Origin: Deltaproteobacteria bacterium
GTDB lineage: Bacteria; Myxococcota_A; Bradymonadia; UBA7976; VGTA01
DNA length: 5,557 bases
Assembly: GCA_016874875.1 (NCBI GenBank)
Contig: VGTA01000261.1
Location: 1-5,557, forward strand
Direction of reading: 5' to 3'
The translations under genes were made by a program, and so were the position numbers. Under the pieces are notes generated by a model. That model had not been told where the DNA came from. It made no database searches and saw only the letters and a list, made by a program, of their open reading frames with translations. Position 1 is the first letter of the stretch; the number at the start of each line of letters is the position of its first letter. Positions 1-5,557 of this stretch are shown here, in pieces.

Positions 1-62
1 CTTCCTCAGCGCGCGCCGCCCCCCTGCCGCTCTAGAGCGCTCATTCTAGGTCAACGCGACCG
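1..62. other. Left-edge non-coding stretch
   Basis: This short stretch lies beyond the stop codon of the minus-strand gene. It contains a perfect 12-bp palindrome, CGCTCTAGAGCG, at 28-39 and a second TCTAG copy at 45-49. Neither is followed by a T-tract on either strand, so I do not call a terminator. No start codon with a ribosome binding site is visible. The flanking gene to the left is not in the window. Confidence 0.5.
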
Positions 63-698
63 TTACCCGCGGGCGAAGAGCGCGTGTAAGGACTTTTTGG
101 CGGAGGCCCAAGCCTGGTCCACCGCCATGATCGTCATTGAGACGAGCGGGGTGAGCTCCTTAGTCTCCATGCGGTAGATCGCCTTGCCCAGCACGATCAT
201 TCTGACGGCGGCGCGCTGCTGGGTCAGGTACTCGATCAAGTAAATTGGGAGCTCTGTATCGTAGAGGACGTCGTCGTTGCTGGCCAAGAGGAGAAACTCG
301 GGGGAGGGGGGGACGCGCAGCGCCTCGTAGAACGCCTCGGGGGAGTCGAGGGGCCCTAGCGTCTCATCTAGGCTGACTTGCGCGCGCTCGTGTGCAGCCT
401 GGACGCCGCGAAAGCCGTTAGAAGCCCAGTTGCGGCACGCCGCCTGTATGTAGAGGTGCAGGCGGAACAGGTCGCCTTCCCGGTAGCACTGACGGGCGGC
501 CGTGCTGCTGATCAGCGCGGCGAGGGCGTAGCTGTTGATCATGTCGGCGATGCGGTAGTCGTGGGGGTAGCGCGAGGCGTAGGACGAGACCTTGGCGGCG
601 ACTATATAGTAGAACTCCGATTGCGCGCGCTGAGCTTTTTGGCCGAGAGGCTCCGTGTTGTCGTTAGAGGGGGGAAGGTAGGGGAAGAAGTGAGACAC
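63..698 (-). CDS. Hypothetical protein, divergent sigma-70-like (ECF-like) regulator candidate
   Basis: The 211-aa protein has no strongly diagnostic motif, but its layout resembles a two-domain sigma-70-family factor. Residues about 27-100 read like region 2: a helical stretch (SEFYYIVAAKVSSYASRY), then DYRIADMINSYALAALIS, then LFRLHLYIQAACRNWASNGF, which matches the usual pattern of an F-x-x-x-L-Y-x-x-A-R-N block. It is followed by VSLDE (108-112), a common linker sequence after region 2. Residues about 150-208 read like region 4: LTQQRAAVRMIVL, a possible helix-turn-helix, and a closing AVDQAWASAKKSLHALF that resembles the recognition helix of the TVKSRLHRARxxL type. If this is right, it would bind core RNA polymerase or DNA in the cytoplasm. 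The start is GTG (complement of 696-698), with GGAG six bases upstream. The frame upstream has no ATG, GTG or TTG before the stop at 759-761. The stop is TAA (63-65). No signal peptide or membrane segment is seen. The gene is divergent from the helicase gene and may regulate it or itself (inference). Alternatives are a degenerate sigma factor that has lost function, or an unrelated helical DNA-binding protein. That it is a gene is fairly sure; the sigma call is moderate. Confidence 0.7.
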   Translation of the reverse strand: MSHFFPYLPPSNDNTEPLGQKAQRAQSEFYYIVAAKVSSYASRYPHDYRIADMINSYALAALISSTAARQCYREGDLFRLHLYIQAACRNWASNGFRGVQAAHERAQVSLDETLGPLDSPEAFYEALRVPPSPEFLLLASNDDVLYDTELPIYLIEYLTQQRAAVRMIVLGKAIYRMETKELTPLVSMTIMAVDQAWASAKKSLHALFARG

Positions 699-704
699 GA
701 GGAA

Positions 705-708
705 CTCC
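705..708 (-). promoter_or_regulatory. Ribosome binding site of the minus-strand gene
   Basis: On the minus strand this reads GGAG (TGGAG with the next base, 705-709). It sits six bases upstream of the GTG at 698-696, which is good Shine-Dalgarno spacing. It decides the choice of a GTG start for a gene that has no ATG option upstream. Confidence 0.7.
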
Positions 709-764
709 AGCGGATTCAGTGAGGGAAGTGGGGGGATAATGAGATTTTCTTTAACATATCAGAT

Positions 765-776
765 AATCAGGCCACA
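765..776 (+). repeat. 12-bp direct repeat, copy 1 (near the sigma-like gene)
   Basis: AATCAGGCCACA occurs here and again, identically, at 984-995 in the same orientation. Similarity continues to the right: AGTTCCACAT here against CTTCACAT in the other copy, alignable with a two-base gap. This copy ends about 66 bp from the GTG of the minus-strand gene. It could be a binding site for a regulator; that role is inferred from position only. Confidence 0.55.
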
Positions 777-911
777 AGTTCCACATTGCGATAAAATAAT
801 CATCACGCAGAACATTAGGCTCCCTAACGGTCTAGAGTATTTCGATACGCGTTTGCAAGCTTCATCGTCACGATGTCCTCCCAAATTTAACTCTGGTCCG
901 CGGCGTCGCGC

Positions 912-948
912 GGGAGGAGGCGAGGGGGAGGGTTGAGCGAGGGGGGGG
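912..948 (+). other. G-rich tract with possible G-quadruplex
   Basis: G-runs of 3 (912-914), 5 (924-928), 3 (930-932) and 8 (941-948) lie within 37 bp on the plus strand of the divergent intergenic region. The last run alone could give two G-triplets. The density allows a G-quadruplex between the two promoters, and the run of eight could slip during replication. Poly-G runs are frequent throughout this window, so it may simply reflect base composition. Confidence 0.35.
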
Positions 949-961
949 ATGATCGCTATTT

Positions 962-985
962 TTGATCCTGAACGCTTTGGATCAA
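962..985. promoter_or_regulatory. Perfect inverted repeat, candidate operator of the helicase gene
   Basis: TTGATCC (962-968) and GGATCAA (979-985) are perfect reverse complements separated by 10 bp. The site lies about 73 bp upstream of the TTG start, in the AT-richer part of the region. The arms are short and no T-tract follows, so a dimeric helix-turn-helix binding site is more plausible than a terminator. It has no second copy in the window. Confidence 0.4.
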
Positions 986-995
986 TCAGGCCACA
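984..995 (+). repeat. 12-bp direct repeat, copy 2 (near the helicase gene)
   Basis: This is the second exact copy of AATCAGGCCACA, ending 63 bp before the TTG start of the helicase gene. Its first two bases overlap the right arm of the inverted repeat at 962-985. Such a composite site in front of a large nuclease gene would fit operator function, but no regulator can be assigned from the sequence. Confidence 0.55.
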
Positions 996-1049
996 CTTCA
1001 CATCAACAAATACAGTACAAGCAACACGCACCACCGCACACGTGCCAGC

Positions 1050-1054
1050 GAGGT
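1050..1054 (+). promoter_or_regulatory. Ribosome binding site for the TTG start of the helicase gene
   Basis: GAGGT lies four bases before the TTG at 1059-1061. The spacing is shorter than ideal. From the in-frame TGA at 969-971 to this TTG there is no ATG, GTG or TTG in frame, and the conserved DUF4011 start motif begins at residue 9, so no later start is compatible with a complete domain. TTG is therefore the supported start. Confidence 0.6.
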
Positions 1055-1058
1055 CCCT

Positions 1059-4000
1059 TTGTCAAGCACACTCTTTGAGCAGCGCATCGAGCTCTGGCGA
1101 CGCCGTCTCCTAGATCACTCAAAACGCAACAAGCTCGTATTCTTTCGATTTGGGACACAGGCGAGCGCCTTGCGCTTTGATTCGCTGCTGCTCGATCGCC
1201 TCTTCGCTCAGCTGAGCGACGCCGATCACCCCATCATCCTCTCGCCCATCTCCCCCACGCCCATCTCCCCCACGCCCATCTCCCCCACGCCCATCGCACA
1301 GATAGCGCCTCACGCAGCGGGCCTTGAGGGGCTCACCTTAGCTCCGAAAAACACAATCAAAGATCATCTTAAAGTCAATCGCGGGTCAACGTCCCTCTCG
1401 CTGACGGCGGCCGTGCCCCTTGAGCGCTTCCAGAAGACCTGCACCGAGCTCTATCGCCAGAGCGAGCGCCTGCTGCAGGAGGGGGGCGAGCGCTGCCTGT
1501 ATCTCGCGGTGGGCTTCCTTGTCTGGTTTGAGGCGGCAGATAGCTCGAGGGCGATCTCCTCGCCCTTGATCTTGTGGCCTGTGCAGCTCAAGCGCCTCCG
1601 GGGAAACAACAGCGCCTCTTTTACGCTCTCCCCTGACGGCGACCTCAAGATCAACGAGACGCTCTCGCAGCGCCTGCTCAACGACTTTGGCGTCGAGATC
1701 CCTTATAATATCTTGATGCGTGAGGTGGCAGAGGAGGGCGAGGAGGGGCGGATGGGCGAGGGCGAGGGCGAGGGCGAGGGCGAGGGCGAGGGCGAGGGCG
1801 AGGGTGACAAAGAGGACGAGGGGCTCTCACAGCGCGTGGAGCGCTTCTTTGAGGTGCTCGGGGCGCGGCTGGCGCGCCACGACGAGCGTGTGGGGCGTGG
1901 GGCCTTTGAGCGGTGGAAGGTGGAGCGCGACCTAGGGGCGCTCGCGCTTTTCGATTTTAGGAAGGCGCATATGTGGCGTGACCTCACGCACTTGTCGCGC
2001 CTCACGCAGCTCAATGAGGCGCACATCTCCCCTGTCCTGCGCCAGATCTTGAGCGCCGGCGCGGGGGATCCGCCGAGCTGCGCGGTCTATCCCGCCCACC
2101 TCCTCGATGCGCCCACGCCGCGCGGCGCCACGCCGCTCTACCCGCTCGTGCCCCTCGACCCGAGCCAGGAGCAGGCTGTGCGCACGGCGCTCTCGGGGGG
2201 GAGCTTTGTGCTCCAGGGGCCGCCGGGGACAGGCAAGTCGCAGACGATCGCGCAGCTGATCGCGCAGCTGATCGCGCAGGGGCAGCGCGTGCTGTTCGTA
2301 TCGGAGAAGCGCGCCGCCCTCGACGTGGTCTACCGCCGCCTGCAGCAGCTCAAGCTCGACGCTTTCTGCCTCCACGCGCACTCCGACAAGGTGAACAAGC
2401 GCGAGCTCATCGACGACATCTGGCGCCCCATGCTGCTCAAGGAGGAGCTCCCTGAGGCCCCATCGCCCCCGGAGCAGAGCCCTGCGGAGGGCGCCTTCGC
2501 CCAAGCTTACCGCGAGTACCAAGAGCTCAAGCAGACCCTCAACCTCTACGCGGAGCACATGCGAGAGCCCACGCCGTGGGCGGAGGGGGTTGGGCTGCCG
2601 TCGACGCTGGGCGAGACGCTCGAGGCGCTCTTGGGCCTGCAGCGCCTACGTGGGCAGGAGGGGGGGGCGGCGGCGCGCGCCCTTGAGGCCCTGCCGCGCT
2701 CCTTGACGGACGGCGCGGCGGGCGCGGCGCTGCTCGGGGATCTGCCTGGGCTGTGTGAGCGCTACGCGGAGGTCCGCGAGGAGCTGCCCACGCTAGCGGC
2801 GTGCCGCCGCGAGGCCTGGAGTCCCGCTTGGCACGAGGGGCTCCAAGAGCAGATGGAGGCGCTGGCGCGCGCCTCCGCGAGGGCGGCGGAGGCGTGGGGG
2901 GCGCTAGGGGAGGTCATCCCCCTCACGCCGGAGGTCGCTGGCCATGTGCTCCGCCTGCTGCGCCGGCCGCCGCCGCCACCACCTCAGCTCCTCGATCGCG
3001 CGTGCGCGGGCCTTCTGCGCGCCGAGGAGGTGGAGGGGTGGTGCGCGCGCCTTGATAACCTGCGCGCGATCGAGAAGTCCATCGCCGCCGCGTGGCGCGA
3101 GGATGTGTGGCACAACCCCCGCCTGCCCGCTCTGCGCGCCGAGCTGGTGCAGTGGGCGGAGGCGTGGGCGCCGCTGCGCTGGCTGATGTTGCGTTCCACC
3201 CGCCGCGCTCTGGCCCCCTTCCTCCTCGCGGGCCCCGCGCCCGCCGCTGCGCTGCGGGATGACCTGATGGCGATCGCGCGGCATGAGGCGCAGGTGGCGG
3301 TGCTGCGAGACGTGAGCGGGCGCGCAGGTGAGCTCCTAGGTGGTCTGTGGGCGGGGCCGCAGAGCGAGGCGGCGGCTGTGCGTGAGGGCGTGGCATGCGC
3401 CCTCGCTTGGGCGAGTGGGCTCCAGCGGCTCGAGGCGCTAGGTGTGGCTGCGTGGGGGGGGGCTGAGGGGGCGCGGGCCCTCTGGGGGCGCTGGCCGCCC
3501 GGGGTGACCCGCGAGGCCCTGTGTGCCGCGCTGGGGGGCTGGCGCGAGATGATAGACGGAGCCGTCGCGCTGGGGGCGCTCGCCCTCACGGAGGGGCAGC
3601 GCGAGGTCACGGCGGAGCAGTGGGGGGAGCGCGCGCGCCGCTGGGGCGCACTCCTCAGCGCGCGCCGCGGGCTGCTGCCGCGCTACATCGACCTCAGCGA
3701 GTCGCTCAAGCGCCTAGAGGCGCGCGGGGGGCGGGCGCTCGCGGAGGTGGTCCGGGGCGGGGCGCTCTCCCCAGATGAGCTCAGCGCCGCGCTCCGCCTG
3801 GTTGTCTTTGAGCGCCACTGGACGGCGGCTTACGCGCAGCACAAAGCGCTGGCGGGCTTTACGGCGGAGGGGCGCGAGCAGCAGATCGCGCGCCTCCGTG
3901 CGCTCGACGGCGCGCTCTCGGGGCTGGCGCGGCGGGAGATCAAGGGGCGGCTACTCGAGTCTCTGCCTGACCTCTCGAGGCTCTCCTTGCGAGACACGCA

Positions 4001-5441
4001 GCGGGCCGCGCAGGACCAGTCGCTCTATGAGGGGCTCCGGGTGCTGAAGCGGGAGTTTGTCAAAAAGAGCAAACACAAACCGCTCAGGCAGCTCTTTCGT
4101 GATCACTCACATGCCTTGGTCACCCTCAAGCCCTGCGTGTGCATGAGCCCCTTGTCGGTGGCGCGCTTCTTGCCGCCCGGAGAGGAGGGGGAGGCGCTCT
4201 TTGATGTGGTCATCTTTGACGAGGCGAGCCAGTTGCGCCCGTGGGACGCGGTGGGGGCGCTCATGCGTGCTCGGCGGGCGGTGATCGTGGGGGATTCGCG
4301 GCAGCTGCCGCCCACGAGCTTCTTTGAGGCGCAGCTCGCTGAGGATGAGGACGACGAGGGCGGCGCGCTTGAGGCGCCAGAGGACCTCGAGAGCATCCTC
4401 GACGAGGCGGTGGCGTCGCGCCTCAAGGAGCTGTCGCTCCGCTGGCACTACCGCAGCCGTCATGAGTCGCTGATCGCGTTTAGTAATCAGAAGTACTATC
4501 GGAGCTCCCTGCAGATCTTCCCGAGCGCCCTGCAGGGGCACCCGGATGTGGGGGTGCGGTTCGTGCGGGTGCAGGGGTGCTACGAGCGCTCAGGCACGCG
4601 CACCAACCCCGAGGAGGCGCGGCGGGTGACGAGCGAGGTGGTGGCGCTCTTGAGTCGCCCCACGCCGCCGAGCGTGGGGGTTGTGACCTTCAGCCTAGCG
4701 CAGCAGCGGCTCATTGAGGACCTGCTCGATGAGGCGCGAATGGCGCGCCCTGAGCTCGAGCCACACTTCTCGTCGAGCGCCACAGAGCCTGTGTTCATCA
4801 AGAACCTCGAGACGGTGCAGGGGGATGAGCGCGACGTGGTGCTGCTGAGCGTCTGTTATGGCCCCGACGCGCATGGGCGGGTGTATCACAACTTTGGTCC
4901 GCTGAATCGGGTGGGGGGCGAGCGTCGCCTGAACGTGGCGGTGACGCGCGCGCGGTCGCAGCTCATCGTGGTGAGCTCGCTCACGAGCGAGCAGCTCGAC
5001 CCCAAGAGTCTCAACGCTGAGGGCGCGCGTCACCTGCGCTCCTTCCTCGCCTACGCGGCGCACGGCCCAAGCGCGCTGCTCAGCGACGAGGAGGTGTCGG
5101 CGCGCGCGCAGGCCGAATCGCCGTTCGAGGAGCAGGTGATCGAGTTTCTTGAGCGTGAGGGGTGGCGTGTGGTGCCGCAGGTGGGCGTCGCGGGGTATCG
5201 GGTGGACATCGGCGTGCTAGACCCGCGCGCCCCAGGGCGCTTCTTGCTTGGGGTGGAGTGCGACGGCGCGCTCTATCACTCGAGTCGCGCGGCGCGTGAG
5301 CGCGATGTCTTGCGTCAGGATCTCCTTGAGCGCCTCGGTTGGACGATCCACAGGGTCTGGAGCACAGACTGGTGGGTTGACCCCGGTCAGCAGCAGCGCC
5401 GCCTCCTTGAGCGCCTCCGGGGTCTCAGCGCGGCGACTTGA
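1059..5441 (+). CDS. DUF4011 / superfamily 1 helicase / MTES_1575-type (Vsr-like) nuclease fusion, probable defence protein
   Basis: This 1460-aa cytoplasmic protein probably couples ATP-driven translocation or unwinding of nucleic acid to cleavage. The N-terminal DUF4011 domain (about 5-220) shows RIELWRRRLLDHSKRN (9-24) and CLYLAVGFLVWFE plus LILWPVQLKR (146-179). The Upf1-like SF1 core follows: Q-motif (LDPSQ, Q370), Walker A GPPGTGKS (387-394), motif Ia VLFVSEKRAAL (411-421), Walker B VIFDEAS (1051-1057), motif III GDSRQLPP (1078-1085), RWHYRSRHESLIAFSNQKYY (1128-1147), motif V TVQGDERDVV (1252-1261) and motif VI LNVAVTRARSQL (1291-1302). Roughly 560 residues between motifs Ia and II (462-1020) are helical, Ala/Arg/Leu/Trp-rich and poorly recognisable, with a six-proline run at 637-642. 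The C-terminal nuclease (about 1353-1440) keeps FEEQV (1356-1360), Q1374, VDIGV (D1383), GVECDGALYH (E1400, D1402, H1407) and LGWTIHRVWSTDWW (1426-1439), so it looks catalytically intact. No DUF3320-like tail follows it. Two tandem-repeat linkers interrupt the N-terminal part. The gene is uninterrupted, starts at TTG and ends at TGA. Known of the family: such fusions are often encoded in defence islands. Inferred: antiviral or anti-plasmid function here; a DNA repair role is the main alternative. Confidence 0.95.
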   Translation: MSSTLFEQRIELWRRRLLDHSKRNKLVFFRFGTQASALRFDSLLLDRLFAQLSDADHPIILSPISPTPISPTPISPTPIAQIAPHAAGLEGLTLAPKNTIKDHLKVNRGSTSLSLTAAVPLERFQKTCTELYRQSERLLQEGGERCLYLAVGFLVWFEAADSSRAISSPLILWPVQLKRLRGNNSASFTLSPDGDLKINETLSQRLLNDFGVEIPYNILMREVAEEGEEGRMGEGEGEGEGEGEGEGEGDKEDEGLSQRVERFFEVLGARLARHDERVGRGAFERWKVERDLGALALFDFRKAHMWRDLTHLSRLTQLNEAHISPVLRQILSAGAGDPPSCAVYPAHLLDAPTPRGATPLYPLVPLDPSQEQAVRTALSGGSFVLQGPPGTGKSQTIAQLIAQLIAQGQRVLFVSEKRAALDVVYRRLQQLKLDAFCLHAHSDKVNKRELIDDIWRPMLLKEELPEAPSPPEQSPAEGAFAQAYREYQELKQTLNLYAEHMREPTPWAEGVGLPSTLGETLEALLGLQRLRGQEGGAAARALEALPRSLTDGAAGAALLGDLPGLCERYAEVREELPTLAACRREAWSPAWHEGLQEQMEALARASARAAEAWGALGEVIPLTPEVAGHVLRLLRRPPPPPPQLLDRACAGLLRAEEVEGWCARLDNLRAIEKSIAAAWREDVWHNPRLPALRAELVQWAEAWAPLRWLMLRSTRRALAPFLLAGPAPAAALRDDLMAIARHEAQVAVLRDVSGRAGELLGGLWAGPQSEAAAVREGVACALAWASGLQRLEALGVAAWGGAEGARALWGRWPPGVTREALCAALGGWREMIDGAVALGALALTEGQREVTAEQWGERARRWGALLSARRGLLPRYIDLSESLKRLEARGGRALAEVVRGGALSPDELSAALRLVVFERHWTAAYAQHKALAGFTAEGREQQIARLRALDGALSGLARREIKGRLLESLPDLSRLSLRDTQRAAQDQSLYEGLRVLKREFVKKSKHKPLRQLFRDHSHALVTLKPCVCMSPLSVARFLPPGEEGEALFDVVIFDEASQLRPWDAVGALMRARRAVIVGDSRQLPPTSFFEAQLAEDEDDEGGALEAPEDLESILDEAVASRLKELSLRWHYRSRHESLIAFSNQKYYRSSLQIFPSALQGHPDVGVRFVRVQGCYERSGTRTNPEEARRVTSEVVALLSRPTPPSVGVVTFSLAQQRLIEDLLDEARMARPELEPHFSSSATEPVFIKNLETVQGDERDVVLLSVCYGPDAHGRVYHNFGPLNRVGGERRLNVAVTRARSQLIVVSSLTSEQLDPKSLNAEGARHLRSFLAYAAHGPSALLSDEEVSARAQAESPFEEQVIEFLEREGWRVVPQVGVAGYRVDIGVLDPRAPGRFLLGVECDGALYHSSRAARERDVLRQDLLERLGWTIHRVWSTDWWVDPGQQQRRLLERLRGLSAAT
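1244..1295 (+). repeat. 15-bp tandem repeat inside the helicase gene
   Basis: Three exact copies of GCCCATCTCCCCCAC (1244-1258, 1259-1273, 1274-1288) are followed by seven bases of a fourth. They encode a Ser-Pro-Thr-Pro-Ile linker (residues about 62-80) inside the DUF4011 region. A 15-bp unit keeps the reading frame, so copy-number changes would alter linker length without breaking the protein. Confidence 0.9.
1755..1802 (+). repeat. 6-bp tandem repeat encoding a Gly-Glu tract
   Basis: Eight perfect copies of GGCGAG encode (Gly-Glu)x8 at residues 233-248, within a longer acidic linker (224-255) between the DUF4011 domain and the helicase core. The unit is two codons long, so expansion or contraction stays in frame. 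This is a simple-sequence tract prone to slippage, and it separates two folded parts. Confidence 0.95.
2660..2667 (+). repeat. Homopolymeric G8 run inside the helicase gene
   Basis: Eight consecutive G residues lie in the segment encoding the helical region after Walker A, near residues 534-536. A one-base slip here would frameshift the protein before Walker B and the nuclease domain. The gene is in frame as given. Confidence 0.7.
3454..3462 (+). repeat. Homopolymeric G9 run inside the helicase gene
   Basis: Nine consecutive G residues, the longest homopolymer I see in the window, fall at residues about 799-802 (WGGAE) in the helical insertion between motifs Ia and II. Slippage by one or two bases would remove motifs II-VI and the nuclease, giving an on/off switch. 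It could equally be a sequencing-error hotspot. Confidence 0.75.
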
Positions 5442-5557
5442 GCGGTCGTCCCTCAGGGGCCCTTCCCTGCGCGCTTGCGCCCCTCTCAGCCCTATGACAT
5501 AGAGCAGTGACCCACCCACCCCGAGCCACCCCGCAGGCACCCCCCATGCAAGAGTTC
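5442..5557. other. Right-edge non-coding stretch after the helicase gene
   Basis: No gene is supported here. AGGGGC (5455-5460) and GCCCCT (5479-5484) could pair as a weak hairpin 14 bp after the stop codon, but no T-tract follows, so a rho-independent terminator is not supported. An ATG at 5546 opens four codons to the window edge without a convincing ribosome binding site. A minus-strand frame reading in from the right edge is hydrophobic over about 22 residues but runs antisense into the helicase gene. Confidence 0.5.

Larger units (their letters stand above)
699..1058. promoter_or_regulatory. Divergent intergenic region with promoters for both flanking genes
   Basis: This 360-bp stretch separates two divergent genes and must hold both of their promoters. 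Positions about 736-890 and 950-1025 are clearly richer in A/T than either gene, while 895-948 is very G-rich. I see no convincing consensus -35/-10 pair. For the minus-strand gene, the best weak options are TTGTGG (777-772) with TTAAAG (754-749) at 17-bp spacing, or an ECF-type GGAACTT (782-776). For the helicase gene, TACAGT at 1011-1016 could be a -10 element, but it lacks a -35. Two short open frames in the region (739-936 plus, 759-1034 minus) have no family resemblance and no good ribosome binding site, so I leave them out. Confidence 0.75.

Noticed and set aside
739..936. Small plus-strand frame of 65 codons in the intergenic region
   Set aside because: It has only a plain G-run upstream, ends in low-complexity Gly/Glu/Arg, and overlaps the likely promoter of the minus-strand gene.
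759..1034. Small minus-strand frame of 91 codons filling the intergenic region
   Set aside because: It has no clear ribosome binding site or family pattern, spans both repeat copies and the G-rich tract, and would leave no room for the helicase promoter.
2246..2280. Near-tandem 12-bp repeat (GATCGCGCAGCT) after Walker A, suspected insertion
   Set aside because: The encoded LIAQLIAQGQ has the normal length for the helix after Walker A in this family, so it is convergent codon use rather than an inserted repeat.
1932..2558. Long minus-strand open frame of 208 codons antisense to the helicase motif I region
   Set aside because: It is a product of GC-rich codon bias opposite a gene with intact conserved motifs, and its translation is low-complexity Leu/Arg/Glu-rich with no family resemblance.
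2904..3610. Several overlapping open frames on both strands opposite the helical insertion of the helicase
   Set aside because: They are Ala/Arg/Pro-rich low-complexity shadows of a GC-saturated coding region, while the helicase frame continues into conserved motifs on both sides.
5455..5484. Hairpin after the helicase stop codon as a rho-independent terminator
   Set aside because: The stem is only 6 bp with an 18-base loop and no T-tract follows.
1..5557. CRISPR array, tRNA, rRNA, insertion-sequence ends or transposase
   Set aside because: I saw no regularly spaced repeats with unique spacers, no recognisable tRNA or rRNA sequence, and no terminal inverted repeats or transposase motifs.

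Overview
The window is a GC-rich bacterial segment with two divergently oriented genes around a 360-bp AT-richer intergenic region. Codon use is dominated by G/C-ending codons (CGC, GAG, CTC, GCG). Poly-G runs and GTG/TTG start codons are common. Together these suggest a high-GC proteobacterium- or myxobacterium-like host, but nothing in the window fixes the taxon, so this is a weak inference.

Layout: positions 1-62 hold no gene. A minus-strand gene (63-698, 211 aa, GTG start) encodes a protein I read as a divergent sigma-70-like or sigma-derived regulator, from weak region 2-like and region 4-like patterns. Positions 699-1058 are the shared upstream region. It contains a 12-bp direct repeat present once near each gene, a perfect 7-10-7 inverted repeat in front of the large gene, and a G-rich tract. 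Positions 1059-5441 (plus strand, TTG start, 1460 aa) encode a large DUF4011 / superfamily 1 helicase / PD-(D/E)XK-type (MTES_1575/Vsr-like) nuclease fusion with all main motifs intact. The last 116 bp hold no gene that I can support.

Working together: single-protein DUF4011-SF1 helicase-nuclease fusions are commonly found in prokaryotic defence islands, and this one appears complete and probably catalytically active. The divergent sigma-like gene and the repeat placed about equally far from both start codons suggest that the pair may be co-regulated. That link is inference. The helicase also carries two short in-frame tandem-repeat tracts and long internal poly-G runs, which could make it variable between close relatives.
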